A stretch of DNA of 64,000 bases, from contig OY744611.1 in the NCBI GenBank assembly GCA_963556255.1, positions 7,020,736 through 7,084,735 on the forward strand. The letters run 5' to 3'. The position numbers were made by a program, and so were the translations under genes. Positions within the stretch are counted from its first letter, which is position 1; every line of letters starts with the position of its first letter. Under the pieces are notes generated by a model that was given only the letters and a program-made list of their open reading frames with translations, searched no databases and was not told the origin of the DNA. Source of the DNA: Allolobophora icterica. Lineage: Eukaryota; Annelida; Clitellata; Crassiclitellata; Lumbricidae. Below, in pieces: positions 42,398-53,999 of the stretch.

Positions 42398-43691
42398 CAC
42401 TTCTGTTTTACTTGCTGACTGCACTTTTGTTTTGCGTGAAACCCATGCATCAGTACCGTAATAATTGTATCTGAAACTGTCGTGCTTCTTTCATCGTAAA
42501 ATATCAGACCTGCAAAACCACAATTTGAAGTTAGTCGATTGCAAACAGTAATGTGGCTGGGATAAGAGGTATCTGTAAAGGGTGTGCTGGGTTACTGGAT
42601 TGAGCTACTGTATGTAAGCATGTACATCGCACTAATTTACCTGTACATTGGGATAAAACACATCATTGTCGTACTCCCATTTTCGTGTTAAAGTCTTGTG
42701 TGAACTTTTGTCCACTTTTATGGCACTTGACGATTTTCGAAATATCTCTTGTAAAAACTTCATCAGTTGATCTGGTATTCCTGAATTTTACATCGCTCTC
42801 CACATTCCATCATGCCATATACTGTCGATTTGTTTAGGTCTTCTTATAGCATCCGTCTGATTTCTCTAGTAGGCCAGTATTGCTCCATACAGGTAGTGTA
42901 AACTTTTTGTTTAGCCATATTTTCCCCTATGATTTCTAATACTTCGTCCATTGGTCTTTCGGTTTCGTGCAAGCTCTCCAGAGTCCAGCCTGTGTTGTTG
43001 GCTGCTGCTTATATTCCTTTTTGTATTTTGACCGCATAACTTCTCTGCTGTCCTGATCACCGATCTGTTCCGCGCTTTCTCTTCTTCGCAGTTTTGCCAC
43101 AGTGTTATTTTTATATTGCTGTATCATCCATGATGTTCATTCTATCAAAGACTATAATACAATATTTACAAGGGAACTAACTCACAGGATGAATAAGACA
43201 CTGTGATCAATAAATTAATGTTTGCTACAAAGCTCAATATAGGAAAAAGACAATTAAATTTATATAAAAACATATTAACGAGATTAAATTAATGAAATGA
43301 CAACGAGAGTAATAATGATGATGTAGTCACCGAACACTGGCAGACTTACCATTTTAATAAGTCAACTCTGGAATATGGATGATCTCCTAAGAGTAAACTC
43401 AGCAGTCGGGGCTTAAAATATGGAGTTCTGTGTTTATATAGAATAGATAGACAACAAGCCTAGGCAATGAGCACAGCATCTAACTCAGCTCATCCCCTCT
43501 AGATAAGTCCATCTTAGAAGCTTCAGTCAGAGTGTGTCACTAGGAAGACGGTTGCTGAGAAGAGCGCGCCTGAGGTAGGCTGCAGTAGGCCAACGGTACA
43601 TGACTGGGCACTAAGCCAAAAATTAGGTAATATCCTTCCATGTAAACAAGCAATGATATATATGTCTAACATTGTCTATGAATGCATAATA

Positions 43692-43724
<33 letters not shown>

Positions 43725-43828
43725 TTGAACACCGTGATATTTCTGTGCTACGCTGTGCCGTTGCTGGCGTTTATGAGGTTCGCTCTGATCTGCTGCTCTT
43801 TAAGGTAGTACGTTTCGCTTGTATATAT
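42398..43828. other. Upstream of the death-fold gene, largely unassigned
   Basis: A 63-codon charged minus frame starting with ATG lies at 42936-43127 (MIQQYKNNTVAKLRRRESAE at its start). It has no strong donor, so it is only a candidate 5' exon. A (AT)n run lies at about 43690-43722. No promoter is evident. Confidence 0.3.
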
Positions 43829-45174
43829 GTTACAGGCAATTCGTAAAACCAGGGATTTTGTAAAATGCCTGAAATTTTTAGGCAATTTGTAAAATCCCTG
43901 ATTCACTCAGGCACTTTACAAAATCCCTGAAAAAAACAGGCATTTTGTAAAATCCCTGAAATCAGAAGACGAAAATTTGACAGATTGCCTGAAATGAAAA
44001 TGACGAACATAATCGAAGTTTATGCAAATAAGCCCTATTTTCAAAGGTTTGTCATTTTTATATGGTATTTTATTTGAAGTTCAATTCTCAAATCAGGGAT
44101 TTTGTAAAATGCCTGAAAGTTCATTATGCACACAAACCTTATTTTTAAAAGATTAACATTTGTACATGGTATGACCATATATTTTAAGTTCAGTTCTCAA
44201 AAGCAGTTTTTCTGTTTTCACACGACATACTACAATGACATCGACTGCTACACTTGACTTATTAATTATTAATTGACAGATTAATTTTTCATGAGAAGGT
44301 GAAGTTGTCGAGCCAGATTAACAATCGGGTGTTAATCCGGCTCGACAACTTCACTTTCCCTTTGAAAAATTTGCACCTATTTGTCTTCAGCGTCCAGCGA
44401 ACTTTGAAGTTGCAGAATAATTGAAGTTATTGATACCTCACAAATTAATTAACAATAGGCCTACCGCTCGACAACTTCACCTTTCCTTTAAAATTTGCAT
44501 ATATTTGTCTTGCAGCGCCCAGTAACCTTTGATTATCTATTTCCTTAAAATTCTTTGATGTGCCGTCGCAGCAATTAGAAGTTGACCGAAACTGTCTACG
44601 ACTGGCTGAGATTAGGACTGTGGTCAGACGAGTACCCTTGCAATAAATTAAAACCCAGCCAGCACTATTTCATTTCTGGTTTTCCTTTGGTTAGGTCAGT
44701 TTTAAAATTAATCTGTCAATTAAAAATTAATAAATCAAGTGCAACAGTCGATGTCATTCGGGTATGTCGTGTAAAAACAGAAAACTGCTGTAGCCTTCAA
44801 GAACTGAACTTAAAATAAAATACCATCTAAAAATGTTAATCCTTTTAAAATATGGCATGTTTGCATAATAAACATTCAGGCATTTCACAAAATCCCAGCT
44901 TTTACAACTTGATAACTGAACTTTAAATAAAATACCATCTAAAAATGATAAACCTTTGAAAATATGGTTTTCTTGCATCATAAATTTTGATTATGTTCGT
45001 CATTTTCATTTCAGGCAATCTGTCAAATTTTCGTCTTCTGATTTCAGGGATTTTACAAAATGCCTGTTTTTTTCAGGGATTTTGTAAAGTGCCTGAGTGA
45101 ATCAGGGATTTTACAAATTGCCTAAAAATTTCAGGCATTTTACAAAATCCCTGGTTTTACGAATTGCCTGTAAC
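43829..45174. mobile_element. Foldback element with near-identical long inverted arms
   Basis: GTTACAGGCAATTCGTAAAA starts the left arm. The complement of the right end reads the same, and the two arms agree for about 190 bp with no difference seen. Homology continues, less perfectly, to about 44293 on the left and 44703 on the right. Each arm holds four or five units of an imperfect 21-22 bp palindrome (AGGSATTTTGTAAAATSCCTG type). The loop has GAAGTTGTCGAGCC with its complement, and a third copy near 44465. The flanks are TATATAT and ATATATA. No transposase is present. Confidence 0.8.
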
Positions 45175-46345
45175 ATATATAGCTCAATAAATTATTTATC
45201 TTAAACCCGGGACGCATTATATTTACAATACAATACAATACAACTTATATTTATAACGCGCCTTAATAAAACAGAGGCTTACTCAAAAGGACGCGTTACA
45301 ATGCAGTACTTATAGTTAATTATAGTACTTAGAGAATAAATGAGTTTTCAGTTTGGTTTTAAAAGTATTTATGGAAGTGGATCTTCGAACTGTTTCTGGT
45401 AGAGAGTTCCATTCAGCTGGACCAGCCACTTCAAACATTCTATTTCCAAATTGAAGATTTGATCTTTTGACTACAAAGTCTCCTTTTGACGCTGAGCGTA
45501 AACCTCGCCTTGGTTCAAGGGCAACACATGGTGTAACTAGAGTTGCCAAGTATGTTGGAGCTGAACCTGACATGATCTTGAACATCAGGAGACAGATTTT
45601 GAAAGATATACGAGCCTGAATAGGTAACCAATGAAGCTGTTGTAGAGAATGGGTGATGTGGTCTCTAGGGCCGAGGTTTTTAACAAGACGAGCTGCAGTG
45701 TGGATGTCACATGTCAAGTTTAAAATCTTTGATCTTGGCGTCTCCTACTGATGATTAGTGTTGAAGAGAAATGTTAGCTTGATTATATTACTACATCTGG
45801 ATAAACTAAATTGAGTGATCGATGCTGTTATAGTATTGTGTGACGCAGAAACTTCAGCAGTTAACATATCACAATAGCACCCAAAGTACTTCACATTGTT
45901 ATCACCCTGATGATATTTAACTGTTATTCAGTTCGTTCTTCTGGTGATATTGCCATGATTGTCGGGGGCACAGCTAGACATGGGCATGGCTTTGATGTCT
46001 ATGGAGGGTTTTCTTCTCAATGGCTTTCATCTTGTACTACTCTGAACATATTGGACTCCCATGCTCCTTAAAGCTATCTGTCTGAAATCTTCCGATGACC
46101 CAAATTCACCTGAAATAAATGGCATACAGGTGTGTATTGAGTGGAACTTTGGCCTGACCAAAGCTCAATTAGCTGATCGTATGGTCTATTCTCTTAATTA
46201 GCTCTGTCGTTACTTGGGCACCAATCGCTGCCCTCTCGCTCTTTATTTCCCTCACTTACCCTAGCTTATCATTGTCTTAATTTTGACTATATTGTATAGT
46301 CTTTACACTTTATTGTTTAATTAACTAGTTAAGCTTATTTTCATT

Positions 46346-46576
46346 ATGTTATTTTGTTTCATTTGTAGCCAGCATAGCCAGCCAGACTATGTTGGCGCTG
46401 TTCATTGTATAGATTGTGAAAATTGTTCCCACATAAACTGCTTAACCCTATGTGACACTACGACTTGGACCTGCAATTTCTGCATATTCACCCAACTACC
46501 GTACTCCACCCATTTATATTCTGAATCGGATGAAACATCCTCTGCACCCCAGGTCTTAAATGGTTTGCCTGAATAA
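46346..46576 (+). CDS. ORF1-like PHD-finger segment of the LINE
   Basis: 76 codons with CFICSQ, then AVHCIDCENCSHINCLTL and TTWTCNFC. The spacing C-x2-C, C-x2-C, H-x2-C, C-x2-C fits a C4HC3 PHD/RING-like zinc finger. Such fingers occur in ORF1 proteins of some CR1-like LINEs. It ends with a stop just before the endonuclease frame and may originally have been joined to it. Confidence 0.6.
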   Translation: MLFCFICSQHSQPDYVGAVHCIDCENCSHINCLTLCDTTTWTCNFCIFTQLPYSTHLYSESDETSSAPQVLNGLPE

Positions 46577-46627
46577 GTATTTAATCCTTTTGAATGTGAA
46601 GAAGCAGATGACAACCCCCTGCTTAAT

Positions 46628-47605
46628 GTGAATAACATCGACCCGGATTTGAATATTCTAAATGAATTTCCTCAGCACTCCTCACTTTATAAAGAAATGA
46701 GTCAAGTTAAACCCTTCTTGCTAAACTTAAACTATCGTAGGCCGTTTGGATTGGCCCATATAAATTGTCGTAGTATTATAAACAAAATACAGGACATCCA
46801 CTTATTCCTTACCTTGGCAAGTATAGATATAGTTGCCCTTACGGAAACATGGTTAGAACATGATCGCGAGGAGCTGATAAATATCCCCGGTAATAGTTTT
46901 GTTCATAAGTCCAGGGATAGTGGGGAGGGAAGTGGAGTAGGATTCCTTATTAAGTCTGACTACAATTTTGAAACTCTGGAGAGTAGGGATTTAGGATCGC
47001 GCCATGGCACATTTGAGTCGATTTTTATCAAAATTTATCAGGACAAAGAGAGAGACATAATACTGGGTTCAATATATCGACCTCCAGGAGCATCCATACC
47101 GGATTTCAATTCAGACTTACAGCTTACGCTTGCCAAACTGGACTCCACTAAAAGTAGAGTCTATCTCGCGGGCGATTTTAATATAAATTTATTGCGCTGT
47201 AAAGATCTTCAATCGACTGCTGACTTCTATGACCTACTGACGTCCCATAAACTGCTTCCTACCATACTAAGGCCAACCAGGGTAACCGAATATACTGCAA
47301 CTTTATTTGACAACATCTATACCAACTCCTTCATAACTCAGCAGGACTCATGTATTTGTGTAACTGATCTATCAGATCACTTCCCAATTGTTTTATATCT
47401 TGACCTCCAGCATATTCGACATAAATCTGTATCTATCAATCCTAAAAGAAATTTTGACCCTGAATCAAAAGCTGCCTTACCTCACTTTTGTACAACGCCG
47501 ACTGGTCACCTGTTGAAAATTTATGTTCCCATGATGATCCAAATGCTGTTTATGCTGAATTCATTGACACTTATAAAAGATTATATGACGTGGCCTTCCC
47601 AATGA
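46628..47605 (+). CDS. LINE apurinic/apyrimidinic-type endonuclease
   Basis: 325 residues: FGLAHINCRSIINKIQDI (N motif), IDIVALTETWLEHD (E motif), IILGSIYRPPGAS (YRPP), YLAGDFNINLL (GDFN), TILRPTRVTEYTATLFDNIY, and VTDLSDHFPIVLYLD (SDH motif). All the catalytic signature residues of APE-like LINE endonucleases are visible. The frame ends about 100 nt after a shift into the next frame at 47488. Confidence 0.85.
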   Translation: MNNIDPDLNILNEFPQHSSLYKEMSQVKPFLLNLNYRRPFGLAHINCRSIINKIQDIHLFLTLASIDIVALTETWLEHDREELINIPGNSFVHKSRDSGEGSGVGFLIKSDYNFETLESRDLGSRHGTFESIFIKIYQDKERDIILGSIYRPPGASIPDFNSDLQLTLAKLDSTKSRVYLAGDFNINLLRCKDLQSTADFYDLLTSHKLLPTILRPTRVTEYTATLFDNIYTNSFITQQDSCICVTDLSDHFPIVLYLDLQHIRHKSVSINPKRNFDPESKAALPHFCTTPTGHLLKIYVPMMIQMLFMLNSLTLIKDYMTWPSQ

Positions 47606-49598
47606 CTAAACCTAGGGATTGTCATAATCAAAAAAGAAAACAACCATGGACGACAAAAGCCCTTTTAAAATCCTGCAATAAAAAATCTTCTCTCTATAAA
47701 TCATACATAAAAAACCCTACTCCTGCAAATAAATCAAAATTCTGTTCTTATCGCAATATGTTTAAAAAACTTAGAAATGAGTGTGAAAAAGTGTATTATG
47801 CAGAGCGGCTTTCTCAATGCAATAACAATCTGGGTAAAACTTGGAAAATAATTAAACATATTTTAAACCCTAACTATAGGCCGGCTCTGCCCGACTCCAT
47901 TTTGGTTGATAATTATGAAATCAAAAACCCTAGGGAGATTGCTGACGCCTTCAACAACTACTTCTCAAATATTGGATCAAACCTCGCATCTATGGTGCCC
48001 TGTGATACCTCTGATTTTGAACAGTTTATGCCCATGCCCCCTCCCTGCTCATGCGGAATCATCCCAGTGGGCCCGGAGGAGGTTAGGCTCGTGGTGCGTG
48101 GTTTGAGGGACTCTGATTCTACTGGCCCGGATGATATAAATCCTTCCATTGTCAAACAGACTATTGACCCTATAGCTAACATTCTTACTTCCATCTTTAA
48201 TATGTACATCCCTCCGATGTGGAATTGTCCCAAACGACCTTAAAAAGCTAAAATAATAACTGTGTATAAATCTGGTGATACAAATAATATAAATAACTAC
48301 CGTCCAATCTCAATTCTCCCTTACTTCTCCAAGATTATTGAAAAGCTCATGCAGACTCGGCTAACAGCTTTCTTAGACAAGCTCAATTTGCTAACCCCTT
48401 CCCAATTCGGATTCAAAGCTAACCACTCAACGTACATGGCGCTATTGGACATTCAAAATAACATAGCTGAGGCCATGAATAATAACAACTATTCAATAGG
48501 TATCTTCTTTGACCTAGCAAAAGCTTTTGATTCGGTGGACCATTCCATTTTAATAAATAAACTTTTCTGTTATGGAATAAGGGGGACTGCACTAGCTGGG
48601 TTAACCGACTATTTAACCAACCGAACGCAATTTGTCTCCTTTAAAATGTGTACTCATCCATAATGACCATGAAATGCGGAGTCCCCCAGGGCTCGATATT
48701 AGGCCCCTGCTTTTCCTAATATATATAAATGACCTAGCCTCTGCATCCACTGTCTTTAAGTTCATTCTCTTCGCCGATGACACAAACGTTTTCCTAAATG
48801 ATAAATCGATTACCAATTTATTTTCGAGAGCAAATAACGAACTAAAATTAATACGCTTCTTGGTTTAAAGCGAATAAATTATCGCTCAATCTAAAAAAAA
48901 CGAACTTCATTATATTTCACTCTAGACGGAAAACCCCCTCTCCCACAAATTTAACTATTTCCATTGATGGTGTAAATATAGTTCAAACTGACTCTACCAA
49001 ATTTCTAGGAGTACAAATTGATTATAGACTCAGTTGGAGAGCTCATATTACCTCTGTATCGAGAAAAGTAGCTAAGAACGTAGGTATCCTGAGAAGGATT
49101 AGACACTGCTTGCCTCCAACCATACTCTTAAATCTATATTATACCCTAATCTTCCCTTACATTTCTTATTGCAACATTTCCTGGGGAACAAATTATAAAT
49201 CGATTTTGGACCCCTTAATAAAATTGCAAAAACTAGCTCTTCGAACTGTGTTCAATACCCCCTGGAGGGCCAGTACCAAACTATTATTCCGTACTAATAG
49301 TATTTTAACCTTACACCAAATAAATATATTTCAACGCACTCCTTTCATGTACCGTTTTCACCATAACCTGTTACCACTATCTATGGCCTCTTACTTCAAG
49401 AGGGGAACCATGTTCCATAAATATCAGACTAGAAACGCTCTTAACTACCGCCCCGAATTCGCCCGTATAAATACCAAATTGTTTACAATACAATGTCAGG
49501 GTCCAAGGCTATGGAACGCTCTGCCAAATGAATTAACTTCCACACTGCCTATCAGCCGGTTCAAATCGTCACTACGGTCCTACCTCATACTCCAATAA
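47488..49598 (+). pseudogene. LINE reverse transcriptase, frameshifted
   Basis: 47488-48243: linker and RT0 (KKSSLYKSYIKNPTPANKSK, DSTGPDDINPSIVKQT), ending in a stop after CPKRP. 48262-48663: NYRPISILPYFSKIIEKLM, QFGFKANHSTYMALLDIQN, GIFFDLAKAFDSVDHSIL. 48632-48868: shifted, GLDIRPLLFLIYINDLAS and FADDTNVFLND. 49110-49598: thumb and C-terminus with GPRLWNALPNELTSTLPI. At least three breaks disable it. Confidence 0.8.
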
Positions 49599-50000
49599 AA
49601 CAATCATATTCATCCTACAACTCTTGCTATAGGTTCACTATTTAGGGTTTAACTTGATCAATTTACTAAACTTAGGCTATGTATTCATAGTCCATAGGAA
49701 TAAACCTGTTTTTCGAACGGTACAAGGTCCGATACAGTGATTTGTGTCATTGCTGTGTATCGATTCTGATTTAAATGCTGGTTAAATTATGATTCCTAGT
49801 TAAGATCAGATATATGTTTCAAATTTTTAATTGATAATAATATCCGTTTCTGCCTGTGAATATTGGGGTGCCCCAATTAGCGGGAGTAATCCCTTCGGGG
49901 TATCCCATTATAACACCCACAGCATATTATCTTTTGTTCATTCTATCAATTTGTTCATGCGATGTGTGTTATAATAAAAAACGGATTTGATTTGATTTGA

Positions 50001-51050
50001 TTGATCAGAGGTAAGCGGTGCAAGGGTAGTTTTTGGTAGCCCAGAAAGCACTGAATTACAATAGTCAATCCTGGACATGACAAGTTAATGGACCAGGACA
50101 CGAAGGCAGTGTTCATTTAAACAGCGTTTAATTTGGCGAATGCGACGGAGATGAAAAAAGCAGGCTTTAGTGATAGAACTAACATGATAAGACATGGAAA
50201 GTTTGGTTTCAAGCAGAACTCCAAGATCTCGAACTACATTTGAAGGGTGGATGGAGCAAATTTCATCAAGTTGCAGCAAGAGAGTTTCCGGGTCAATATG
50301 TGGTCGAGCCCGACGGTCAAACCATATCAGTTCCGTTTTGTGCGCATTCAACTTCAAGCGCATGGAAGCGCACCAGGATTGTATCTCAAGAAAGCAGGCA
50401 GTGAGTCTAATTTTTGAGTTTTCATAGCTTGCAGTCGAAAGTTTTATATATAGTTGGGTGTCATCAGCATAGATATGAATGAGGATACCATGACATGATG
50501 CAATTTTGGTGATGTTAGATGTGTACAAAATGAACAACAGTGGGCCAAGGATGGAGCCTTGTGGAACACAAAAAATAAGACTAGCAGTTTTAGAGAATTT
50601 AGTACCAAATCGGACATTGTGAGGCCTTAAAGTAAGAAAAGAGGAAATCCAGAGGAGTGCAGATGCAGAGATTCCAAATTGCGTTTGAAGGATCTGAATT
50701 AAGATAAGATGGTCAACAAAGCGGCACTAAAGTCAAGGAGAAGGAGAACCGTTATAAGGCCCGAGTCAAGTGCTGATACAATATCATTGTATACCTTTAA
50801 GACAGCTGTTTCTGTGGAGTGGTGTCGCCTGAAGCCAGATTGTGTAGGAGGGAGTAGATTGTGTGTTTCAACATAGTTTGAAAGTTGCCTATGGACAACA
50901 CGTTCAATGAGTTTGGAAATGAAAGACAAATTTGAGATTGGACGATAGCTTGCAGGGTCTGATTGGTCAAGCCCGGGCTTCTTAATACGAGGTCGGATAA
51001 TAGCATGTTTATGTTTATCTGGAAGAGTGGACTGAGATAGGGAGACATTA
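50001..51050 (-). pseudogene. Reverse transcriptase of the minus-strand L2-like LINE, broken
   Basis: 50797-51048 and 50699-50929 read fingers (LSFPNSLNVLSIGNFQ frame, then MSFISKLIERVVHRQLSNYV, QSGFRRHHSTETAVLKV, LLLLDFSAAL). 50085-50537 reads HIYADDTQLYIKLS, IQSWCASMRLKLNAHKTE and SNVVRDLGVLLETKLSM. The palm segment with the PQG box is frameshifted. Confidence 0.7.
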
Positions 51051-51361
51051 ATGAGAAGAGTTAGGATTGGTGCAAGAACAGAACAAAGAGTTTTAAGAAG
51101 CCAGGCAGGTGCTGAGTCAAGTTCACATTGTTTTGTGGAGGAATCACTAAGTAATTTTTCAACGTCTGTGGTAGTAATTTAATCAAAAGCAACAAGGGTA
51201 TGCATCAGGGGAGGTAAATCCGAGAAGTTTGGTGGCACAGAATCCTTGGTTGATTCTCGTATCCCAGCAGTTTTTTCAACGAAGACATCTAAGAACTCAT
51301 CTGGTGTGATGCATGAGGATGAAGTGTCATTCGGCGGAGAAAGTAGAGAGTGTAAACTTGT

Positions 51362-52315
51362 TCAGAGTGTCCTGCCATCACCCATAGCCTCGTCAATGCT
51401 ACGACGATAGTAGCTACAGCGTTTCTGTTGGAACAGCCGATGTTGAGTTCGAATCTGGGCACGCCATCGTTCTCCTTTTGCTGCATCAGATGGTGTCTTT
51501 AAGAAAATCCTCTCAAGCTTACGAGTAGACTTTTTGGAGACAGAGCACTCACCATCAAACAAAGGGCAGTTTGAATCTTTTCGCATCGTTACTTTATGAA
51601 GTGGAGCGTGAGAGTCTAAGAGCTGCTCCATACTGTCATAAAGTGCGAAAAGTTGGTTAGCCTCGATATTTGTTCTGGCTGTTCTATGTGACGTTAGATG
51701 AAAAAGATCAGACTTCCGCAGGTCCAATTCGAACGCAATGCAGTCAAAGTTTTTATATGATCGACGTAAAGTTGTTTGGTGTATTACGGGTGGAGCGAGA
51801 TGGCGGATGGTGAAGCCGATGAGGGAGTGGTCGGAGAGGGAAGGAGGAGAGATGACGATGTTCCTGACTAGTGAGCTTGAACTGCGAGTGATGATAACGT
51901 CAAGGGTATGGCCAAGTTGATGGGTAGGGCCAACCACGAGCTGATCCAAACCATGAGTGGAAAGTAGACGGTTGAATCGTTTAGCATCTCGGTCGTGAAG
52001 TTGATCCAGATGAATATTAATATCCCCAAGGATAATAATTTGGCATGTATAGTTGGAGGTAAAGAGAAGTAGGTCAGTGAATTCATCAAAGAAGACTGAG
52101 GTGATGTTTTCAGATCCCGGACGGTAGACGACGATGATCAGAATTATATGCACATCACGGAAAGTAAAGTATGATGTAAGGTTTTCAAAAGTTTTAAAAT
52201 TTCCAGCATCTTTCATTGAAACTTGGAAGCGATCTTTGTAGATGATGCAGATACCACCACCCAGAGGCCCAGACTGATTTGGGACACTGACTGAGAGTGG
52301 TCGGACTTTTTCCAT
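51362..52315 (-). CDS. AP-type endonuclease domain of the minus-strand L2-like LINE
   Basis: 317 residues, open. It reads LGGGICIIYKDRFQV, then VVYRPGSENITSVFFDEFTD, LGDINIHLDQLHDRDAKRF, GPTHQLGHTLDVIITR and SDHSLIGFTI. These are the central and C-terminal motifs of APE-like endonucleases (..YRPP, .GDfNi, .PTH..GhtLD.i, .SDH). The N-terminal N and ETW motifs are absent, so the domain is truncated at its start near 52.3 kb. The linker before RT follows (RTQHRLFQQKRCSYYRRS). Confidence 0.75.
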   Translation of the reverse strand: MEKVRPLSVSVPNQSGPLGGGICIIYKDRFQVSMKDAGNFKTFENLTSYFTFRDVHIILIIVVYRPGSENITSVFFDEFTDLLLFTSNYTCQIIILGDINIHLDQLHDRDAKRFNRLLSTHGLDQLVVGPTHQLGHTLDVIITRSSSSLVRNIVISPPSLSDHSLIGFTIRHLAPPVIHQTTLRRSYKNFDCIAFELDLRKSDLFHLTSHRTARTNIEANQLFALYDSMEQLLDSHAPLHKVTMRKDSNCPLFDGECSVSKKSTRKLERIFLKTPSDAAKGERWRAQIRTQHRLFQQKRCSYYRRSIDEAMGDGRTL

Positions 52316-52422
52316 GAACCTATATTTAGGAGGTGTAGAAGGTGTATATTTGCCACTATAATAAACGGAAGAACGAATAGCGGTCGCGATTAAATTTCAG
52401 TGATTGGTATTTAGGACTTTTA

Positions 52423-52580
52423 GGTCGACTCAGCCTTCCTGTCCCTAGGGACAACAGTAAAATGAGCGGGCGCCTAATAGGCTGCCAAGACTTATGAGTT
52501 TAATAATAAGATCTGCATAATTGCACCGTCAGATTGTTTCAATATAATTTACTGCGGTTTGTGAATAATCACGAATATTA
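52423..52580 (+). repeat. Dispersed repeat, SINE-like 3' module (copy 2)
   Basis: AGGTCGACTCAGCCTTCC, then GAGCGGGCGCCTAATAGGCTG, CCAAGACTTATGAG and CACGAATATTATTAT align with 2008-2190. Together they define a dispersed unit of about 170 bp. Confidence 0.5.
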
Positions 52581-53199
52581 TTATATTCCGATTAATCTAT
52601 AAGAAATACATACAATGGCATGTTGCACCTACTCACAATTAACAGGGAAACATAAGTTGTATACTCTATTGTAAATCTCATATAGGAATGAATACAAAAA
52701 TAGTGAGTATGTATGGATATACGTATATATACGTATTTATGTACGGTATATGTATCTATTTAGTATGCACGCATGTGTATGCATGCATGTACCTATATAT
52801 GTATATATTTATGCATATATGTATATAAGTATGTATGTATGCATGATATGTGTGTGTGTATGTATGTATGTATGCGAATAACGTATGTATGTGTATGTGA
52901 ATGTATGTGAGACTATGTTGAAAATGTTATCATAGGTGGCCTTTCTTAGCGGGTCTTGATCCCTTCTGGGTCTCCTATTGTTGCCTATATACTATATAGT
53001 TATATTATGTTGTAATGCCTTGTACCTTGTATAATGGTTTCAATAAAAAGATTGATTGATTGATTGATATATGTATGCATGCATGTATATATGTATGTAT
53101 GTGTGCATATAATCCATTGATGTATGTATGCATGTGTATTTTTTTTGATAAGTATGTATGTATGTATGGACACACGCTGAGAGGGGACTCTCTCCTAAG
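52581..53199 (+). repeat. ATGT-type microsatellites and a LINE 3' end
   Basis: Degenerate GTATGTAT arrays run at 52685-52910 and 53065-53170. Between them at about 52920-53068 lies a CR1-like 3' UTR: TTAGCGGGTCTTGATCCCTTC, TTTCAATAAAAAG and (GATT)n. This is the same tail as at 36.6-36.78 kb. Confidence 0.65.
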
Positions 53200-53355
53200 A
53201 AATGTCATCGAGGGAAGAATGAAGGGGAGGAGGACAAGGGGAAGACCAAGAAAGATGATGCTGGATTGGATGATGAAGGAAGGATATAGAAAACTCAAAG
53301 AAGAGGCTCAAAATCGTGAGAAGTGGCGACGTCAGACGTTCGAACCTGCCTGAAG
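53200..53355 (+). pseudogene. RT C-terminal fragment, RTE-like
   Basis: The plus frame reads [28 protein letters not shown], then [11 protein letters not shown]. The LL..vieG+..G+R..GRP+..wld....... sequence is the hallmark C-terminus of RTE-type and similar LINEs. It is embedded in ATGT microsatellite. Confidence 0.65.
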
Positions 53356-53999
53356 GCAGAGAACCGGAAGAAGATGTATGCATGAATGTATGTATGTACG
53401 TTTGTATGTAATGTATATATGTATCGTAACCTCAGTTCGTACTTGACGCTCTAATGACCATTTAGATAATTTTGTTCCTCGTAGGCCTACTTAGGACGAC
53501 TCTAGCCCAACGCCGGGCTTTCTCTATCACAAGGCCTCTGCTTGGAATGGCTTCCCCTCCACAACGGGCTAAGCTCGTGGTGGGAATCTTTCATTCTTGC
53601 ATTATGTAAGCTTAAGTGTATATCGAGTCCCTTAAGATGACGTGTTTTAAGGCACTGTACCTCGCAATGTAAAAGGATCACATGTCGTAGGATGCAAGAT
53701 AAACTGTTGCATACGTTGTAAACTTGGTCAATTGATGTGCTAACAGATTCGACATTCACTTATACAGGACACAATTCTTAATGCTGGGCTAACGAATGCA
53801 CAGGTTTTGAGCCCAAATCTCCAAAACTTCCATGCTCTCTTTCGTTTTTTCTTACACTGGCAAACTTATAAATGTCTATATTGTTCCAAGCATAATATTC
53901 TCTTGGCTACGTGCATATAATTTAACAATTGATGCCAAAGTAGGCCCTATCTATAACTTTAAAATGTTTATATTGATCCTGGTATATTTAATAATTTCG
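53356..53999. other. Nothing recognised
   Basis: No supported gene or element. One TAGGCCTA octamer lies at 53482. Confidence 0.35.

Larger units (their letters stand above)
45735..50000 (+). mobile_element. Near full-length CR1/L2-like LINE with PHD-finger first ORF
   Basis: TTGATC flanks both ends (45729-45734 and 50001-50006), though the (TTTGA)n tail makes the right duplication less certain. The 4.27 kb element has about 0.6 kb of 5' sequence, a PHD-like ORF at 46346-46576, an endonuclease at 46628-47605, RT in three to four frames from 47488 to 49598, and a 3' UTR with TAGCGGGAGTAATCCCTTC. It is the most complete LINE here but has several frame breaks, so it is inactive. Confidence 0.8.
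45224..52320 (-). mobile_element. L2-like LINE, minus strand, with endonuclease and RT, split by another LINE
   Basis: Segment 50001-52320 carries the endonuclease and most of RT. Segment 45224-45734 carries the RT C-terminus (TAARLVKNLGPRDHITHSL, LHWLPIQARISFKICLL, FEVAGPAEWNSLPETVR) and a tail ending GTTGTATTGTATTG in complement. The 45735-50000 LINE lies between them, and reading continues across the gap at a PLTSDQ to KILN join. The frame is broken in the RT fingers and palm (50538-51360). Confidence 0.75.

Noticed and set aside
42936..43127. Confident 5' exon upstream of the first CARD exon
   Set aside because: An ATG-initiated frame exists but lacks a good donor; kept only as a mention.
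43829..45174. CRISPR-like array because of regularly spaced short repeats
   Set aside because: The units are palindromic, irregularly spaced, arranged in two inverted arms and in an animal genome; it is a foldback element.
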